22,635 nucleotides of DNA from CAZJQD01 sp964548165 [NCBI: uncultured bacterium] (GTDB lineage Bacteria > UBA8481), in NCBI GenBank assembly GCA_964548165.1, contig CAZJQD010000052.1:1-22635 (forward strand). The letters run 5' to 3'. Under the pieces are notes generated by a model, which was not told the origin of the DNA, did no database searches, and saw only the letters and a list, made by a program, of their open reading frames with translations. Of this stretch, positions 8,951-16,725 are shown piece after piece (positions within the stretch are counted from its first letter, which is position 1; the number at the start of each line of letters is the position of its first letter). The position numbers and the translations under genes are program-made.

Positions 8951-10162
8951 TCACGCCTTGACGTGACTGCCGAGGTCGAAGAGCGGCATGAAGAGCGCGA
9001 GGACGATGAAGCCGACCGTCACGCCCATGAAGACGATGAGCGCCGGCTCCATGAGGGACGTCATCGCCTTCACCGCTTCTTCCACCACCATATCATAATT
9101 GTCGGCGATCCGGATGAGCATTTGGTCGAGCGCGCCGGTCTCCTCGCCCACGGCGATCATGTTCGTCACCATCGGGGCGAAGACGCCGAGCTTGTGGAGT
9201 GGCGTGGCGAGGGGTTCGCCCTCCGTCACGGCCGCCGCCACCGAGTCCATGGCCTCGCCGACGACGACGTTGCCCGTCGTATCCTTCACGATGGAGAGCG
9301 CCTGGAGGATGGGCACGCCGGACTGGATGAGCGTGCCGAGCGTGCGGGTGAACCGGGCAGTGATCATCTTGCGGGTGAGCTCGCCGAAGACGGGCAACTT
9401 GAGCATCATGCCGTCCCGCCAGCGCTCGCCCGCCGAGGTCTTGAACCAGGCCTGCGATCCGTAATAGAGGCCGGCCATAGCGCCGAAGATGGCCCACCAG
9501 TAGCCCTTGATGACGTCGGAGATGCTGATGAGGATGCGGGTGGGGAACGGGAGCTGGGCGCCCATGGAGCCGAAGAGCTCGGTGAACTGGGGGATGACGA
9601 AGGCCATCAGGATCGTGATGACGATGACAGCCACCAGCACCATGATCATCGGGTAGACCATGGCCGACTTGACCTTGGCCATGAGCTGGGCGTCCTTCTC
9701 GGCGAAGGTGGCCAGGCGGTCCAGGACGATCTCCAGGACGCCGCCGATCTCACCCGCCTTCACCATGGAGACGTAGAGCTTGTCGAAGGTGTCGGGATAC
9801 TTCGCGATCGCCTCGGAGAACGATGAGCCACCCTGGACGCTGTTCTTGACGTCTTCGATCATCTCCCGGAGCGTCGGGTTCTCGGATTGCTCGGTCAGGA
9901 TCGTCAGCGCTCGCAGGAGCGGCAGGCCAGCCTCGATGAGCGTCGCGAGCTGGCGCGTGAAGGTCATCTTGTCGCTGGCCTTGACCTTCTTCTTGCGGAA
10001 GTTGGCGAAGAAATCGCCCCCGGCCCCCTGCTCTTTCACTTCGAAGACGCGCATGCCCCGCTCGCGGAGCTGCTGGGAGGCCATCTTGTCGGTCGCGGCC
10101 TCGATCTTGCCCGTGACCTCCTTGCCCGTGGCGTCCATCGCCTTGTACGTGAAATGAGCCAT
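8951..10162 (-). CDS. pilC: Type IV pilus inner-membrane platform protein PilC (GspF family)
   Basis: This 403-residue protein matches PilC in length and layout. A short N-terminal region (FTYKAMDATGKEVTGKIEA) is followed by two repeated T2SSF cytoplasmic domains. The first contains FTRQLATLIEAGLPLLRAL and the second FTRTLGTLIQSGVPILQAL, each followed by the GE-x-G-G/TGAL motif (KAGEIGGVLE, GEETGALDQM). Membrane helices lie near 170-195, 220-235 and 370-395. PilC is the inner-membrane platform that couples the PilB and PilT motors to pilin insertion and removal. The gene begins 8 bases after the pilT stop, with GGTGAGA upstream of the ATG. It is the last of four consecutive motor genes. GspF of a type II secretion system is the alternative, but the adjacent pilT favours a pilus. 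Confidence 0.93.
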   Translation of the reverse strand: MAHFTYKAMDATGKEVTGKIEAATDKMASQQLRERGMRVFEVKEQGAGGDFFANFRKKKVKASDKMTFTRQLATLIEAGLPLLRALTILTEQSENPTLREMIEDVKNSVQGGSSFSEAIAKYPDTFDKLYVSMVKAGEIGGVLEIVLDRLATFAEKDAQLMAKVKSAMVYPMIMVLVAVIVITILMAFVIPQFTELFGSMGAQLPFPTRILISISDVIKGYWWAIFGAMAGLYYGSQAWFKTSAGERWRDGMMLKLPVFGELTRKMITARFTRTLGTLIQSGVPILQALSIVKDTTGNVVVGEAMDSVAAAVTEGEPLATPLHKLGVFAPMVTNMIAVGEETGALDQMLIRIADNYDMVVEEAVKAMTSLMEPALIVFMGVTVGFIVLALFMPLFDLGSHVKA

Positions 10163-10170
10163 CTAGGATC

Positions 10171-11274
10171 TCACCCGCCGCTGACGAGCTTCTCGAACTC
10201 GTCCTTGCGCGCGGCCTTGTGAAGGCCGTTCTCGTAGGAGATCAGGCCGCGCTGGTACAGGGTGAGGAGCCCCTGCTCCAGGGTCTGCATGCCCATCTTG
10301 CCGCCGGTCTGGATGGCCGAGACGAGGTTCATGATCTTGTTGTCCTTGATCATGGCCCGGACCGCGTCCGTGGCGAACATGATCTCGAACGCGGCGACGC
10401 GGCCGGTGCCCCGGGCCTTCGGCAGGAGCGTCTGGCAGATGACGGCCTGGAGGGAGACGGCGAGCTGGGTGCGCACCATCTCCTGCTGGTCGGTCGGAAA
10501 GGCGTCGATGATGCGGTTGATGGTGCCGGGCGCCGTGTTGGTGTGGAGCGTGGCGAAGACGAGGTGTCCCGTCTCGGCGGCCGTGATGGCCGTGGCGATC
10601 GTCTCGAGATCGCGCATTTCGCCGACGAGGATGACATCGGGGTCCTGGCGGAGCGCGTGGCGGATGGCCATGGCGAACGACGGGGTGTCGATGCCGAGCT
10701 CGCGCTGGGTCACGACGCCGGTACGGTGCGGGTGGTAGAACTCGATCGGATCCTCGATCGTGATGATGTGGCAGTCGCGCTCCGTGTTGATGTAGTTGAT
10801 CATGGAGGCGAGGGTCGTCGACTTGCCGGACCCGGTGGGGCCGGTCACGAGAACGAGGCCGCGGGGCGTGTACATCAATTCCGTGATCTTAGGGTGCACG
10901 AGTCCCAGTTGTTCGAACGAGAGCAGCTTCGAGGGGATGGTGCGGAGGCAAAGCTGGTAGAAGCCCTTCTGCTTGAAGGCGCTGACGCGGAAGCGGCAGT
11001 AGTCGCCGAACGGATAGGCGAAGTCGGCGCCGCCGATCTCGGCGATCCTCTGGAGGTAGACGTCGGCCGTGATGGCCCGCACGTAGGCCTCCGTGTCCTT
11101 CGGCTCCAGGGGCGGCGCGTCGACGTTCTGGAGGGATCCGTCCAGGCGTAGCACGGGGGGGCGGCCGACGGTCAGGTGGAGGTCGGAGCATCCGCGCTCG
11201 TAGGTCATCATGAGCAGTTCCATGATGTCGTAGCGGCGCCCGCTCTCTTCTCCCTCGTACCCCGCGCCCGCCAT
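10171..11274 (-). CDS. pilT: Type IV pilus retraction ATPase PilT
   Basis: This 367-residue secretion ATPase has the PilT length and order. An N-terminal PAS-like domain contains MMTYERGCSDLHLTVGRPP. Walker A GPTGSGKST is at 145-153, the Asp box ITIEDPIEF follows, Walker B VILVGEMRDLET is at 214-225 and the His box GHLVFATLHTNTAPG at 236-250. No tetracysteine zinc site is present, as expected for PilT and unlike PilB. PilT depolymerises the pilus and powers twitching. I chose ATG 11274, 20 bases after the upstream pilB-like stop. ATG 11223 (just before ELLMMTY) is an alternative that fits other PilT proteins better but lacks a ribosome site. The open frame extends upstream into the preceding gene, but that part is not similar to PilT. 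Confidence 0.93.
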   Translation of the reverse strand: MAGAGYEGEESGRRYDIMELLMMTYERGCSDLHLTVGRPPVLRLDGSLQNVDAPPLEPKDTEAYVRAITADVYLQRIAEIGGADFAYPFGDYCRFRVSAFKQKGFYQLCLRTIPSKLLSFEQLGLVHPKITELMYTPRGLVLVTGPTGSGKSTTLASMINYINTERDCHIITIEDPIEFYHPHRTGVVTQRELGIDTPSFAMAIRHALRQDPDVILVGEMRDLETIATAITAAETGHLVFATLHTNTAPGTINRIIDAFPTDQQEMVRTQLAVSLQAVICQTLLPKARGTGRVAAFEIMFATDAVRAMIKDNKIMNLVSAIQTGGKMGMQTLEQGLLTLYQRGLISYENGLHKAARKDEFEKLVSGG

Positions 11275-11294
11275 CAGATCGCCATCACCCTGTC

Positions 11295-13037
11295 CTATTC
11301 CTTCTTCATCTTCAGCGAGAGCTCGCTGGGCGTGGTGCGCATGACCTCGCTGAAGGTCGTCTGGCCAAGCTCGATCTTCCACAAACCGTACTCGCGAAGG
11401 GTCTTCATACCCTTTCGCCGCGCCATCTTGCGGATCTCGCCCGACGAGGCGTTCGCGAGTATAAGGTCCTTGATTTCATCGTCAACGGTCATGAGCTCGA
11501 AGATGGTCGTTCGGCCCCTGTGACCGGTCATGTTGCATTCCCGGCACCCGGCGCCCTTGTGGTACTTCTTGCCCTTCATCTTCTCCGGCGTCAGCTCGAA
11601 TTCCTCCATCGTCATCTCGTCCGGCGTCATCTCCTCCTGGCAATGCGGGCAGATCCGGCGGACCAGGCGCTGGGCCATGATGGCATTAATGGAGCTCGCG
11701 GCGAGGAAGGGGTTGATGCCCATGTCGATGAGGCGGGTGATGGCGCCCGGAGCATCGTTGGTGTGCAGGGTCGAGAAGACGAGGTGCCCCGTAAGCGCCG
11801 CCCGGATGGCGATCTCGGCCGTCTCCAGGTCGCGGATCTCGCCGACGAGGATGACGTCGGGGGATTGCCTCAAGAGCGACCGGAGGCCGCGGGCGAAGTT
11901 GAGGCCGATGTCGGCGCGGATCTGGACCTGGTTGATGCCGTCGAGCTGATACTCGACGGGGTCCTCGACCGTGATGAGCTTGCGGTCGGGCGTGTTGAGC
12001 TTGTTGAGGGCGGCGTAGAGGGTCGTCGTCTTGCCGGAGCCCGTGGGGCCCGTCACCAGGATGATGCCGTTGGGGCGCGCGATCAGCTTCTCGAAATCCA
12101 CGATCGTCTCGGGCAGGAACCCGACCTGCTCCAGTCCCAGCGAGACGCCGGACTTGTCGAGGATACGCATGACGATCGACTCGCCGTACAGGGACGGCAG
12201 GGTCGAGAAACGCAGGTCGATGGGCTTGGTCTGCTTGCCGACGCCGGTGGGCACCTTCATCTTGATGCGGCCGTCCTGCGGGACGCGGCGCTCGGAGATG
12301 TCGCAGGAGGCCATGAGCTTGAGGCGGGAGATGATGGCGCCCTGGAGGCGCTTGGGGGGGACGATGCGATCGTGGCAGACGCCGTCGATGCGGTAGCGGA
12401 TGACCATCTTGCGTTCCCGGCATTCCACGTGGATGTCCGAGGCCCGTTCCTGGATCGCCGTGATGATCATGGTGTTGACGAGCTTGATGATCGGGGCATC
12501 CTCGGCGCCGAGCTCCGGGCCCTGGTCGGCGGAGAGCCCCGTCTCGATCTCGGCCAGGGTGGAACCGATGTCGGCGATGGTATCGAAGTCGTCCATGCCG
12601 GTGCCGTGACTGCGCTCGATGGCGGCGGTCAGGTCCGTCGGGGAAGCCAGGACGGGCTCGATGTCGAGCCCCGAGATCGCGCGGGCCTCGTCGAGCGCGC
12701 GGATGTTCATGGGATCGTCGACGGCGAGCTTGAGAGCGCGCCCCTCGCGCCAGACGGGCATGACCCGGGCGCGCTGGCAGAAGTCCGCGGGCAGGATCTC
12801 CACGACCTCGGGCTCGATCGCGGCCTCCGCCAGCCCGACCGTTTCCATGCCGAAGTGGAAGGCCAGGGCGTTGAGGATGTCGTACTCGTGGCAGCCGGTG
12901 ACGCGCTGGATCACCTCCCGGAGAGGCTCGCCCGTGATGGCGACCTCGCGCTGGGCCTGCGCCAGCTGTTCTTCGTCGGCGAGCTGGTAGTTCCGGATCG
13001 CCAGGAGGAATGTATCGGGGGCGTCGACGTCGATCAT
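11295..13037 (-). CDS. PilB/GspE-type assembly ATPase (second of two)
   Basis: This 580-residue assembly ATPase has an N-terminal T2SSE_N-type domain (about 1-145). The two-lobed ATPase follows, with Walker A GPTGSGKTT at 330-338, Asp box ITVEDPVEYQ, Walker B VILVGEIRDLETAE and His box GHLVFSTLHTNDAPGAIT. A zinc site CPHC...CREC (Cys463, 466, 498, 501) is typical of PilB/GspE. It powers polymerisation of pilin or pseudopilin from the inner membrane. The N-terminal domain lacks the RLG-x-x-L repeats associated with cyclic-di-GMP-binding MshEN domains. It starts at ATG 13037, 22 bases after the first pilB-like gene, and is followed 20 bases later by pilT. The linker at 145-180 is rich in Asp and Glu. 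Whether it is PilB or GspE cannot be settled here. Confidence 0.9.
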   Translation of the reverse strand: MIDVDAPDTFLLAIRNYQLADEEQLAQAQREVAITGEPLREVIQRVTGCHEYDILNALAFHFGMETVGLAEAAIEPEVVEILPADFCQRARVMPVWREGRALKLAVDDPMNIRALDEARAISGLDIEPVLASPTDLTAAIERSHGTGMDDFDTIADIGSTLAEIETGLSADQGPELGAEDAPIIKLVNTMIITAIQERASDIHVECRERKMVIRYRIDGVCHDRIVPPKRLQGAIISRLKLMASCDISERRVPQDGRIKMKVPTGVGKQTKPIDLRFSTLPSLYGESIVMRILDKSGVSLGLEQVGFLPETIVDFEKLIARPNGIILVTGPTGSGKTTTLYAALNKLNTPDRKLITVEDPVEYQLDGINQVQIRADIGLNFARGLRSLLRQSPDVILVGEIRDLETAEIAIRAALTGHLVFSTLHTNDAPGAITRLIDMGINPFLAASSINAIMAQRLVRRICPHCQEEMTPDEMTMEEFELTPEKMKGKKYHKGAGCRECNMTGHRGRTTIFELMTVDDEIKDLILANASSGEIRKMARRKGMKTLREYGLWKIELGQTTFSEVMRTTPSELSLKMKKE

Positions 13038-13059
13038 GGGCGTTGGCCTGGAGTCGCGT

Positions 13060-14775
13060 TCATTCGAACTGCGTGTCCATCGGCGCGACCCGGTGGACCT
13101 CCTCGAGCGTCGTGATCCCGGCGACGACCTTGTTCCACCCGTCCTCGGCCATGGTCACCATGCCCATCTCGCGGGCGCGGGCGTGAAGGACGTTGGCCGG
13201 CGAGCGCTTCAACACGAGCTCCTGGATCTCCTCGGACATGAGGAAGAGCTCGTAGATGCCCGTTCTCCCCTTGTAGCCGGTGCCCGCACATTCCTCGCAA
13301 CCCCGGCCGCGGTACAGCGTGAGCTTGGAGATGTCGGTGCCCTTCGGCGCCAGCGCCTTGGCCTTCACCTTGTCGACCTCGGTGATCTCCTTGCAGAGCG
13401 GGCAGATGGTCCTGACGAGGCGTTGGCCGCAGACGCCGAGGATGGTGGAGGTCAGGAGGAAGGGCTCGACGCCGGTGTCGATGAGCCTCGTGATGGCGCC
13501 GGCGGCCTCGTTGGTGTGGAGCGTCGTGAGAACGAGGTGGCCGGTCAGGGAGGCCTGGATGGAGATCTCGGCGGTCTCCGGGTCGCGGATCTCGCCGATG
13601 AGGATGATATCGGGGTCCTGGCGGAGGATGGAGCGCAGGGCGGCGGCGAAGGTCATGCCCACCTTCTCGCGGACCTGCACCTGCACGAGGCCGTCGACCT
13701 CGTACTCGACGGGGTCCTCGACCGTGATCATCTTGTCCTCGGGATCGTTGAGCTTGTCGACGCAGGCATAGAGCGTCGATGTCTTGCCGCAACCGGTCGG
13801 GCCCGTGACGATGACGACGCCGTTCGGGTTCTGGATGACCGCCTCCATCCGCTCCCGGGTCACGTCGGACATGCCGAGCTGCTCCAGGGTCAGGATCTGA
13901 GCCGAACGGTCGAGCAGGCGCAAGACGACCGACTCGCCGAAGACGGTCGGGAGCGTGGAGACGCGCAGGTCGATCTCCTTGCCGGCCAGGCGGAGCTTGA
14001 TGCGGCCGTCCTGCGGGAGCCGGGCTTCCGCGATGTTGAGCTCGGCCATGACCTTGATGCGCGAGATCACGGCGCTCTGCACCTGCTTGGGGGGCGCCGG
14101 CATCTTGTGCAGGACGCCGTCGATGCGCTGGCGGATCACGAACTCGTTCTCGAACGGTTCGAGGTGAACGTCCGAGGCGCGGTTGCGGATCGCCTCGAGG
14201 ATGATGAGGTTCACGTACTTGACGATCCGGTTGTCCTCGATATCGGTCTCGCCGGCCTTGGTGAGATCGGCGTCGTCCTTGACGAGCTCGACGTCGGACT
14301 CCGAGAGGCCCTCGAGGAGCTGTTGCACGGATTCCGTGCCGCCGTAGTAGTCATCGATGTTGCGAACGAGGTCGGCGCGGCGGCACAGGACGAGCTCCAG
14401 GTCCTTGCCGATCATGAGCCGGGCGTCGTCGATGCCCTGGAGATTGGTGGGATCGGAGACCGCCAGGGTCACCTTCTGGTCCGTGACCTCGACCGGGAGG
14501 AGCTGGTGGCGGATGGCAAGCTTGGCGGGGAGGACGCCCGGGGTCTGCGGGTCGATGACGAGGTCGTTGAGGTCGACCACGGGGATGTTGAACTGCACCG
14601 AGAGCATGTTGAGGACGTCGTCCTCGGTGACCCAGTTCTTCTCCATGGCCAGCTCGCCGATGCGCCCCGTCCCGCGCTCGACCTGGAGGGCGATCAGTTC
14701 ATCGAGCTGTTCGGGCGTGAGGATGCCGGCATTGACGAGCAATTCGCCAATCGGGACTTTTTCGGCCCCGTACAT
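13060..14775 (-). CDS. pilB: PilB/GspE-type assembly ATPase (first of two)
   Basis: This 571-residue assembly ATPase opens the motor cluster. Its N-terminal MshEN-like domain has two related units, PIGELLVNAGILT (8-20) and RIGELAMEKNWVT (38-50). Such units bind cyclic di-GMP in MshE, but here the key Arg of the first and the Gly of the second are changed. The ATPase part has Walker A GPTGCGKTS at 325-333 (Cys in place of the usual Ser), Asp box ITVEDPVEYE, Walker B IILIGEIRDPETAE and His box GHLVLTTLHTNEAAGAIT. A zinc site CPLC...CEEC lies at Cys458, 461, 493 and 496. The ATG at 14775 has an AGGGG site eight bases upstream. It is paralogous to the next gene, and the pair may serve different fibres or form a mixed motor. 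The symbol rests on the adjacent pilT and pilC. Confidence 0.9.
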   Translation of the reverse strand: MYGAEKVPIGELLVNAGILTPEQLDELIALQVERGTGRIGELAMEKNWVTEDDVLNMLSVQFNIPVVDLNDLVIDPQTPGVLPAKLAIRHQLLPVEVTDQKVTLAVSDPTNLQGIDDARLMIGKDLELVLCRRADLVRNIDDYYGGTESVQQLLEGLSESDVELVKDDADLTKAGETDIEDNRIVKYVNLIILEAIRNRASDVHLEPFENEFVIRQRIDGVLHKMPAPPKQVQSAVISRIKVMAELNIAEARLPQDGRIKLRLAGKEIDLRVSTLPTVFGESVVLRLLDRSAQILTLEQLGMSDVTRERMEAVIQNPNGVVIVTGPTGCGKTSTLYACVDKLNDPEDKMITVEDPVEYEVDGLVQVQVREKVGMTFAAALRSILRQDPDIILIGEIRDPETAEISIQASLTGHLVLTTLHTNEAAGAITRLIDTGVEPFLLTSTILGVCGQRLVRTICPLCKEITEVDKVKAKALAPKGTDISKLTLYRGRGCEECAGTGYKGRTGIYELFLMSEEIQELVLKRSPANVLHARAREMGMVTMAEDGWNKVVAGITTLEEVHRVAPMDTQFE

Positions 14776-14937
14776 TCAGATCCCCTGCTGTCGGTGTCTA
14801 AAGCGTGTCATCCCACATTCTTATGTCGGTATCCCGGGCGGCGGCCTTGACCGATGCCGCTCACCCCCACGGGGATCGAGGCACCGGCTGGACCGGAGGA
14901 CGCGGGGCTCCACGCCGGCTATCGGCGCGGTTCGGGG

Positions 14938-14967
14938 CCTATAGTAACAATCCGGGAGGAACAACAA
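14938..14967 (-). promoter_or_regulatory. Weak promoter candidate for pilB-pilB-pilT-pilC
   Basis: On the minus strand TTGTTG (14962-14967) and TATAGG (14938-14943) are 18 bases apart, about 165 bases upstream of the first pilB-like ATG. Box matches are only moderate. I found no sigma-54 GG-N10-GC element in this gap, so the operon does not look like a direct target of the PilR-like activator. Confidence 0.25.
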
Positions 14968-15012
14968 AAGCCCGATGAGCGCTCTCGTTCCCGGGAGGAT
15001 GGATTCACCACC

Positions 15013-15160
15013 AGGACACCAAGGCACGAAGAGAGGCGAAGAGACCTTTTGCCTGGGTCTCAAGCCCTGCAACAACCCGGTGAAGGAGACGTGATTCTGA
15101 GTTTCTCACGGGGTGGTCTACCTTCGTGGTCCTTGGTGCCTTCGTGCCTTGGTGGTCCTA
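15013..15160. repeat. Inverted repeat element built from CCTTSGTG octamers
   Basis: The left arm (15013-15031) contains CACCAAGG-CACGAAG. The right arm (15121-15160) is its inverse, with octamers CCTTCGTG at 15121, CCTTGGTG at 15131, CCTTCGTG at 15139 and CCTTGGTG at 15147, the last three in perfect tandem. Fifteen bases (15017-15031 and 15140-15154) are exactly complementary across a 108-base interior. Dispersed CACCAAGG/CACGAAGG-type repeats occur in intergenic regions of assorted bacteria (from memory), which suggests a mobile or structural element rather than a gene-specific regulator. Confidence 0.75.
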
Positions 15161-15179
15161 GGCGTTCCCCGCCTCGCCC

Positions 15180-16586
15180 TCAGGGGGCGGTAAAGTCGTC
15201 GGCGAGGCGGTCCATGAGGTCGGGCAGGGCCTGGGGAGAACCGAAGGCCTTGACGCCGCGGAGCGGGCGGCCGTTGACCCTATCGCGGATCCGGCCGTAG
15301 ACGGAGAGGCGTCCATCCTCGAGGAGGACGTAACTGCCGTTGAAGGCGGCGTCGGCCTGGGGATCCACGATGAAACCGCGCTCGCGGAGCCGCTGGATGA
15401 GGCTGAGGGTGAGCTGACGACCCAGCGCGGTGACCTCGCCGTTACCGAGCTCGGTGATGAGCCCGATGGCGACGCGCGTGACGGCTTCGCGGGGCCGGGA
15501 ACCGACGGGAGCGGAGACCGCGGGCGCGGGCGAGTAGGAGTAATCGGGCGTCGTCGAGGTCGGCTCGGGTCCGCGCGTGCCGGAGGGGCGTGATTCCGGG
15601 GCGGGCCGCGTGGTCACGCGCGCCTCGCGGGAACCCGCGGGCGGGGTGCGCAATACGGGGCCGAACTGGTAGGCCAGGGCGATGGTATTCTGGTCGCCCA
15701 GCTCGCCGTAGGGGACCCAGGCGTAGTCGAGCGTGATGTCCTGCCAGCGGAAGCCGGCGCCGAGCGAGATGCCGGAGCCTTCATCGGTGGTGGTGTTGGC
15801 GCCGGCGCGCAGCACCAGGTGCTCGGGCCACGCCCACCACTCCCCGCCGATGCCGCCCTCCATGTCGTGGTTGCGGACGTAGTAGAGGTCGCCGACGACG
15901 CCCCAGCGGCCGCTCGGCGGGCGGTAACCGACGCCGGCGCGGAGAGTGAGCGGGAGATCCTCGTTGGCGCGGACGAACTTGAGGCTCGTGCCGAAGTTCG
16001 CGATCGAGACGCCGACGGTGAGGCCGGGGACGGGGGGGCGCCACTTGGCGCCGAGATCGATGGCGAAGGCGCCGGCGGAAGTGTTGTCGAGGGTCTCGTT
16101 GATGATCTTGACGGTGGCGCCGAGGTCGAGGAAGTCGGTCATGGTGCGGGCGTAGGTGACAGAGAGCGCGAGGTCGTGCGCGGAAGCGGATCCGAGGACG
16201 GCGGACGGGCCGCCGCCCGCGAGGACTTCGCGACGCTCGACCGATCCCAGGTCGACGTACTGGAACGAGACGCCGAGCGTGCCGCCCTGTCGGAATGGGA
16301 GGAGGTAGGCGATGTAGTTGTAGTCGAGATCGAGGACGAGGGCGTTGTAGGCGAAGCCGACCTCCTGGCGCCCCACCGTGGCGATGCCGGCCGGGTTGTA
16401 GGCCATCCCGTAGACATCATTGGCCCAGGCCGCGTTGGCCTGCCCCAGGGCGGCGGTGCGGGACCCGGTCCCCAGCTGGAGGAACGCGGCGCCCGTGGTG
16501 CCTCCGGACGCGGCGTGGGCGGGGATCGCCGACCCCGCGATGATGGTCACGGTGATGGTGATGAGGAACAGGGCGCACGCGCGCAT
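15180..16586 (-). CDS. PorV-like outer-membrane barrel with extra C-terminal domain
   Basis: This 468-residue protein has a signal peptide (residues 1-25, ending IPAHA) and a PorV/PorQ-type barrel. The family start is clear: AAFLQLGTGSRTAALGQAN followed by NDVYGMAYNPAGIAT, then strands to about 310 ending TIALAYQFGP. A Pro/Ser/Thr-rich linker (311-365) follows, then a compact domain of about 100 residues (366-468: VAIGLITELGNGEV, then RQLTLSLIQRLRERGF, then LSVYGRIRDRVNGRPL). That pattern recalls LpoB/FlgO/TolB-N-type periplasmic domains. ATG 16586 gives a normal signal peptide and has GAGG nine bases upstream. ATG 16637 is an alternative with a longer n-region. The open frame continues upstream into the GspK-like gene but is not protein-like there. 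It follows the prepilin cluster on the same strand, after a 139-base gap with its own promoter candidate. Function unknown; outer-membrane shuttle or anchor is an inference. Confidence 0.82.
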   Translation of the reverse strand: MRACALFLITITVTIIAGSAIPAHAASGGTTGAAFLQLGTGSRTAALGQANAAWANDVYGMAYNPAGIATVGRQEVGFAYNALVLDLDYNYIAYLLPFRQGGTLGVSFQYVDLGSVERREVLAGGGPSAVLGSASAHDLALSVTYARTMTDFLDLGATVKIINETLDNTSAGAFAIDLGAKWRPPVPGLTVGVSIANFGTSLKFVRANEDLPLTLRAGVGYRPPSGRWGVVGDLYYVRNHDMEGGIGGEWWAWPEHLVLRAGANTTTDEGSGISLGAGFRWQDITLDYAWVPYGELGDQNTIALAYQFGPVLRTPPAGSREARVTTRPAPESRPSGTRGPEPTSTTPDYSYSPAPAVSAPVGSRPREAVTRVAIGLITELGNGEVTALGRQLTLSLIQRLRERGFIVDPQADAAFNGSYVLLEDGRLSVYGRIRDRVNGRPLRGVKAFGSPQALPDLMDRLADDFTAP

Positions 16587-16658
16587 CGCGCGGGGCCTCG
16601 CGATCAGGAGACGCAACGAGTTCTGGCGGATGAGCATCCGGTCACCGAATCCGCGCTC

Positions 16659-16664
16659 AATATA
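16659..16664 (-). promoter_or_regulatory. Extended -10 promoter candidate for the PorV-like gene
   Basis: The minus strand reads TGGTATATTG, an extended -10 (TG-N-TATATT), 22 bases before ATG 16637 and 73 before ATG 16586. It lies in the only gap between the prepilin cluster and the barrel gene. No convincing -35 box is seen, which extended -10 promoters can do without. Confidence 0.4.
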
Positions 16665-16725
16665 CCATAACCATGTGATGAAACCACCACGATCCCGGCG
16701 TTCGACCCGACGATGACTGCTCGCG

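Larger units (their letters stand above)
14776..15179. other. Non-coding gap upstream of the pil motor operon
   Basis: This 404-base stretch separates the PorV-like gene from the first pilB-like gene. I see no credible protein gene in it on either strand. It holds an inverted repeat built from octamers (15013-15160), a weak promoter candidate (14938-14967) and a perfect six-base hairpin GAGACC/GGTCTC (15041-15061, nine-base loop). The leader between the promoter candidate and the pilB start would be about 150 bases, long enough for RNA-level control, but no known riboswitch is recognisable. Confidence 0.6.

Noticed and set aside
8885-8954. Start of the PhnD-like gene at GTG 8954, overlapping the pilC stop
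   Set aside because: It would place 23 residues with a six-residue repeat before the lipoprotein signal peptide, whereas ATG 8885 has a well-placed AAAGGA site.
11520-13115. 531-codon plus-strand open frame opposite the second pilB-like gene
   Set aside because: Same reason: low-complexity acidic translation, no recognisable family, and the minus strand carries an intact PilB/GspE ATPase.
13036-14850. 604-codon plus-strand open frame opposite the first pilB-like gene
   Set aside because: Its translation is rich in Asp, Glu, Leu and Val without domain motifs, and it mirrors the clearly conserved ATPase on the other strand. Long antisense frames are expected in G+C-rich DNA.
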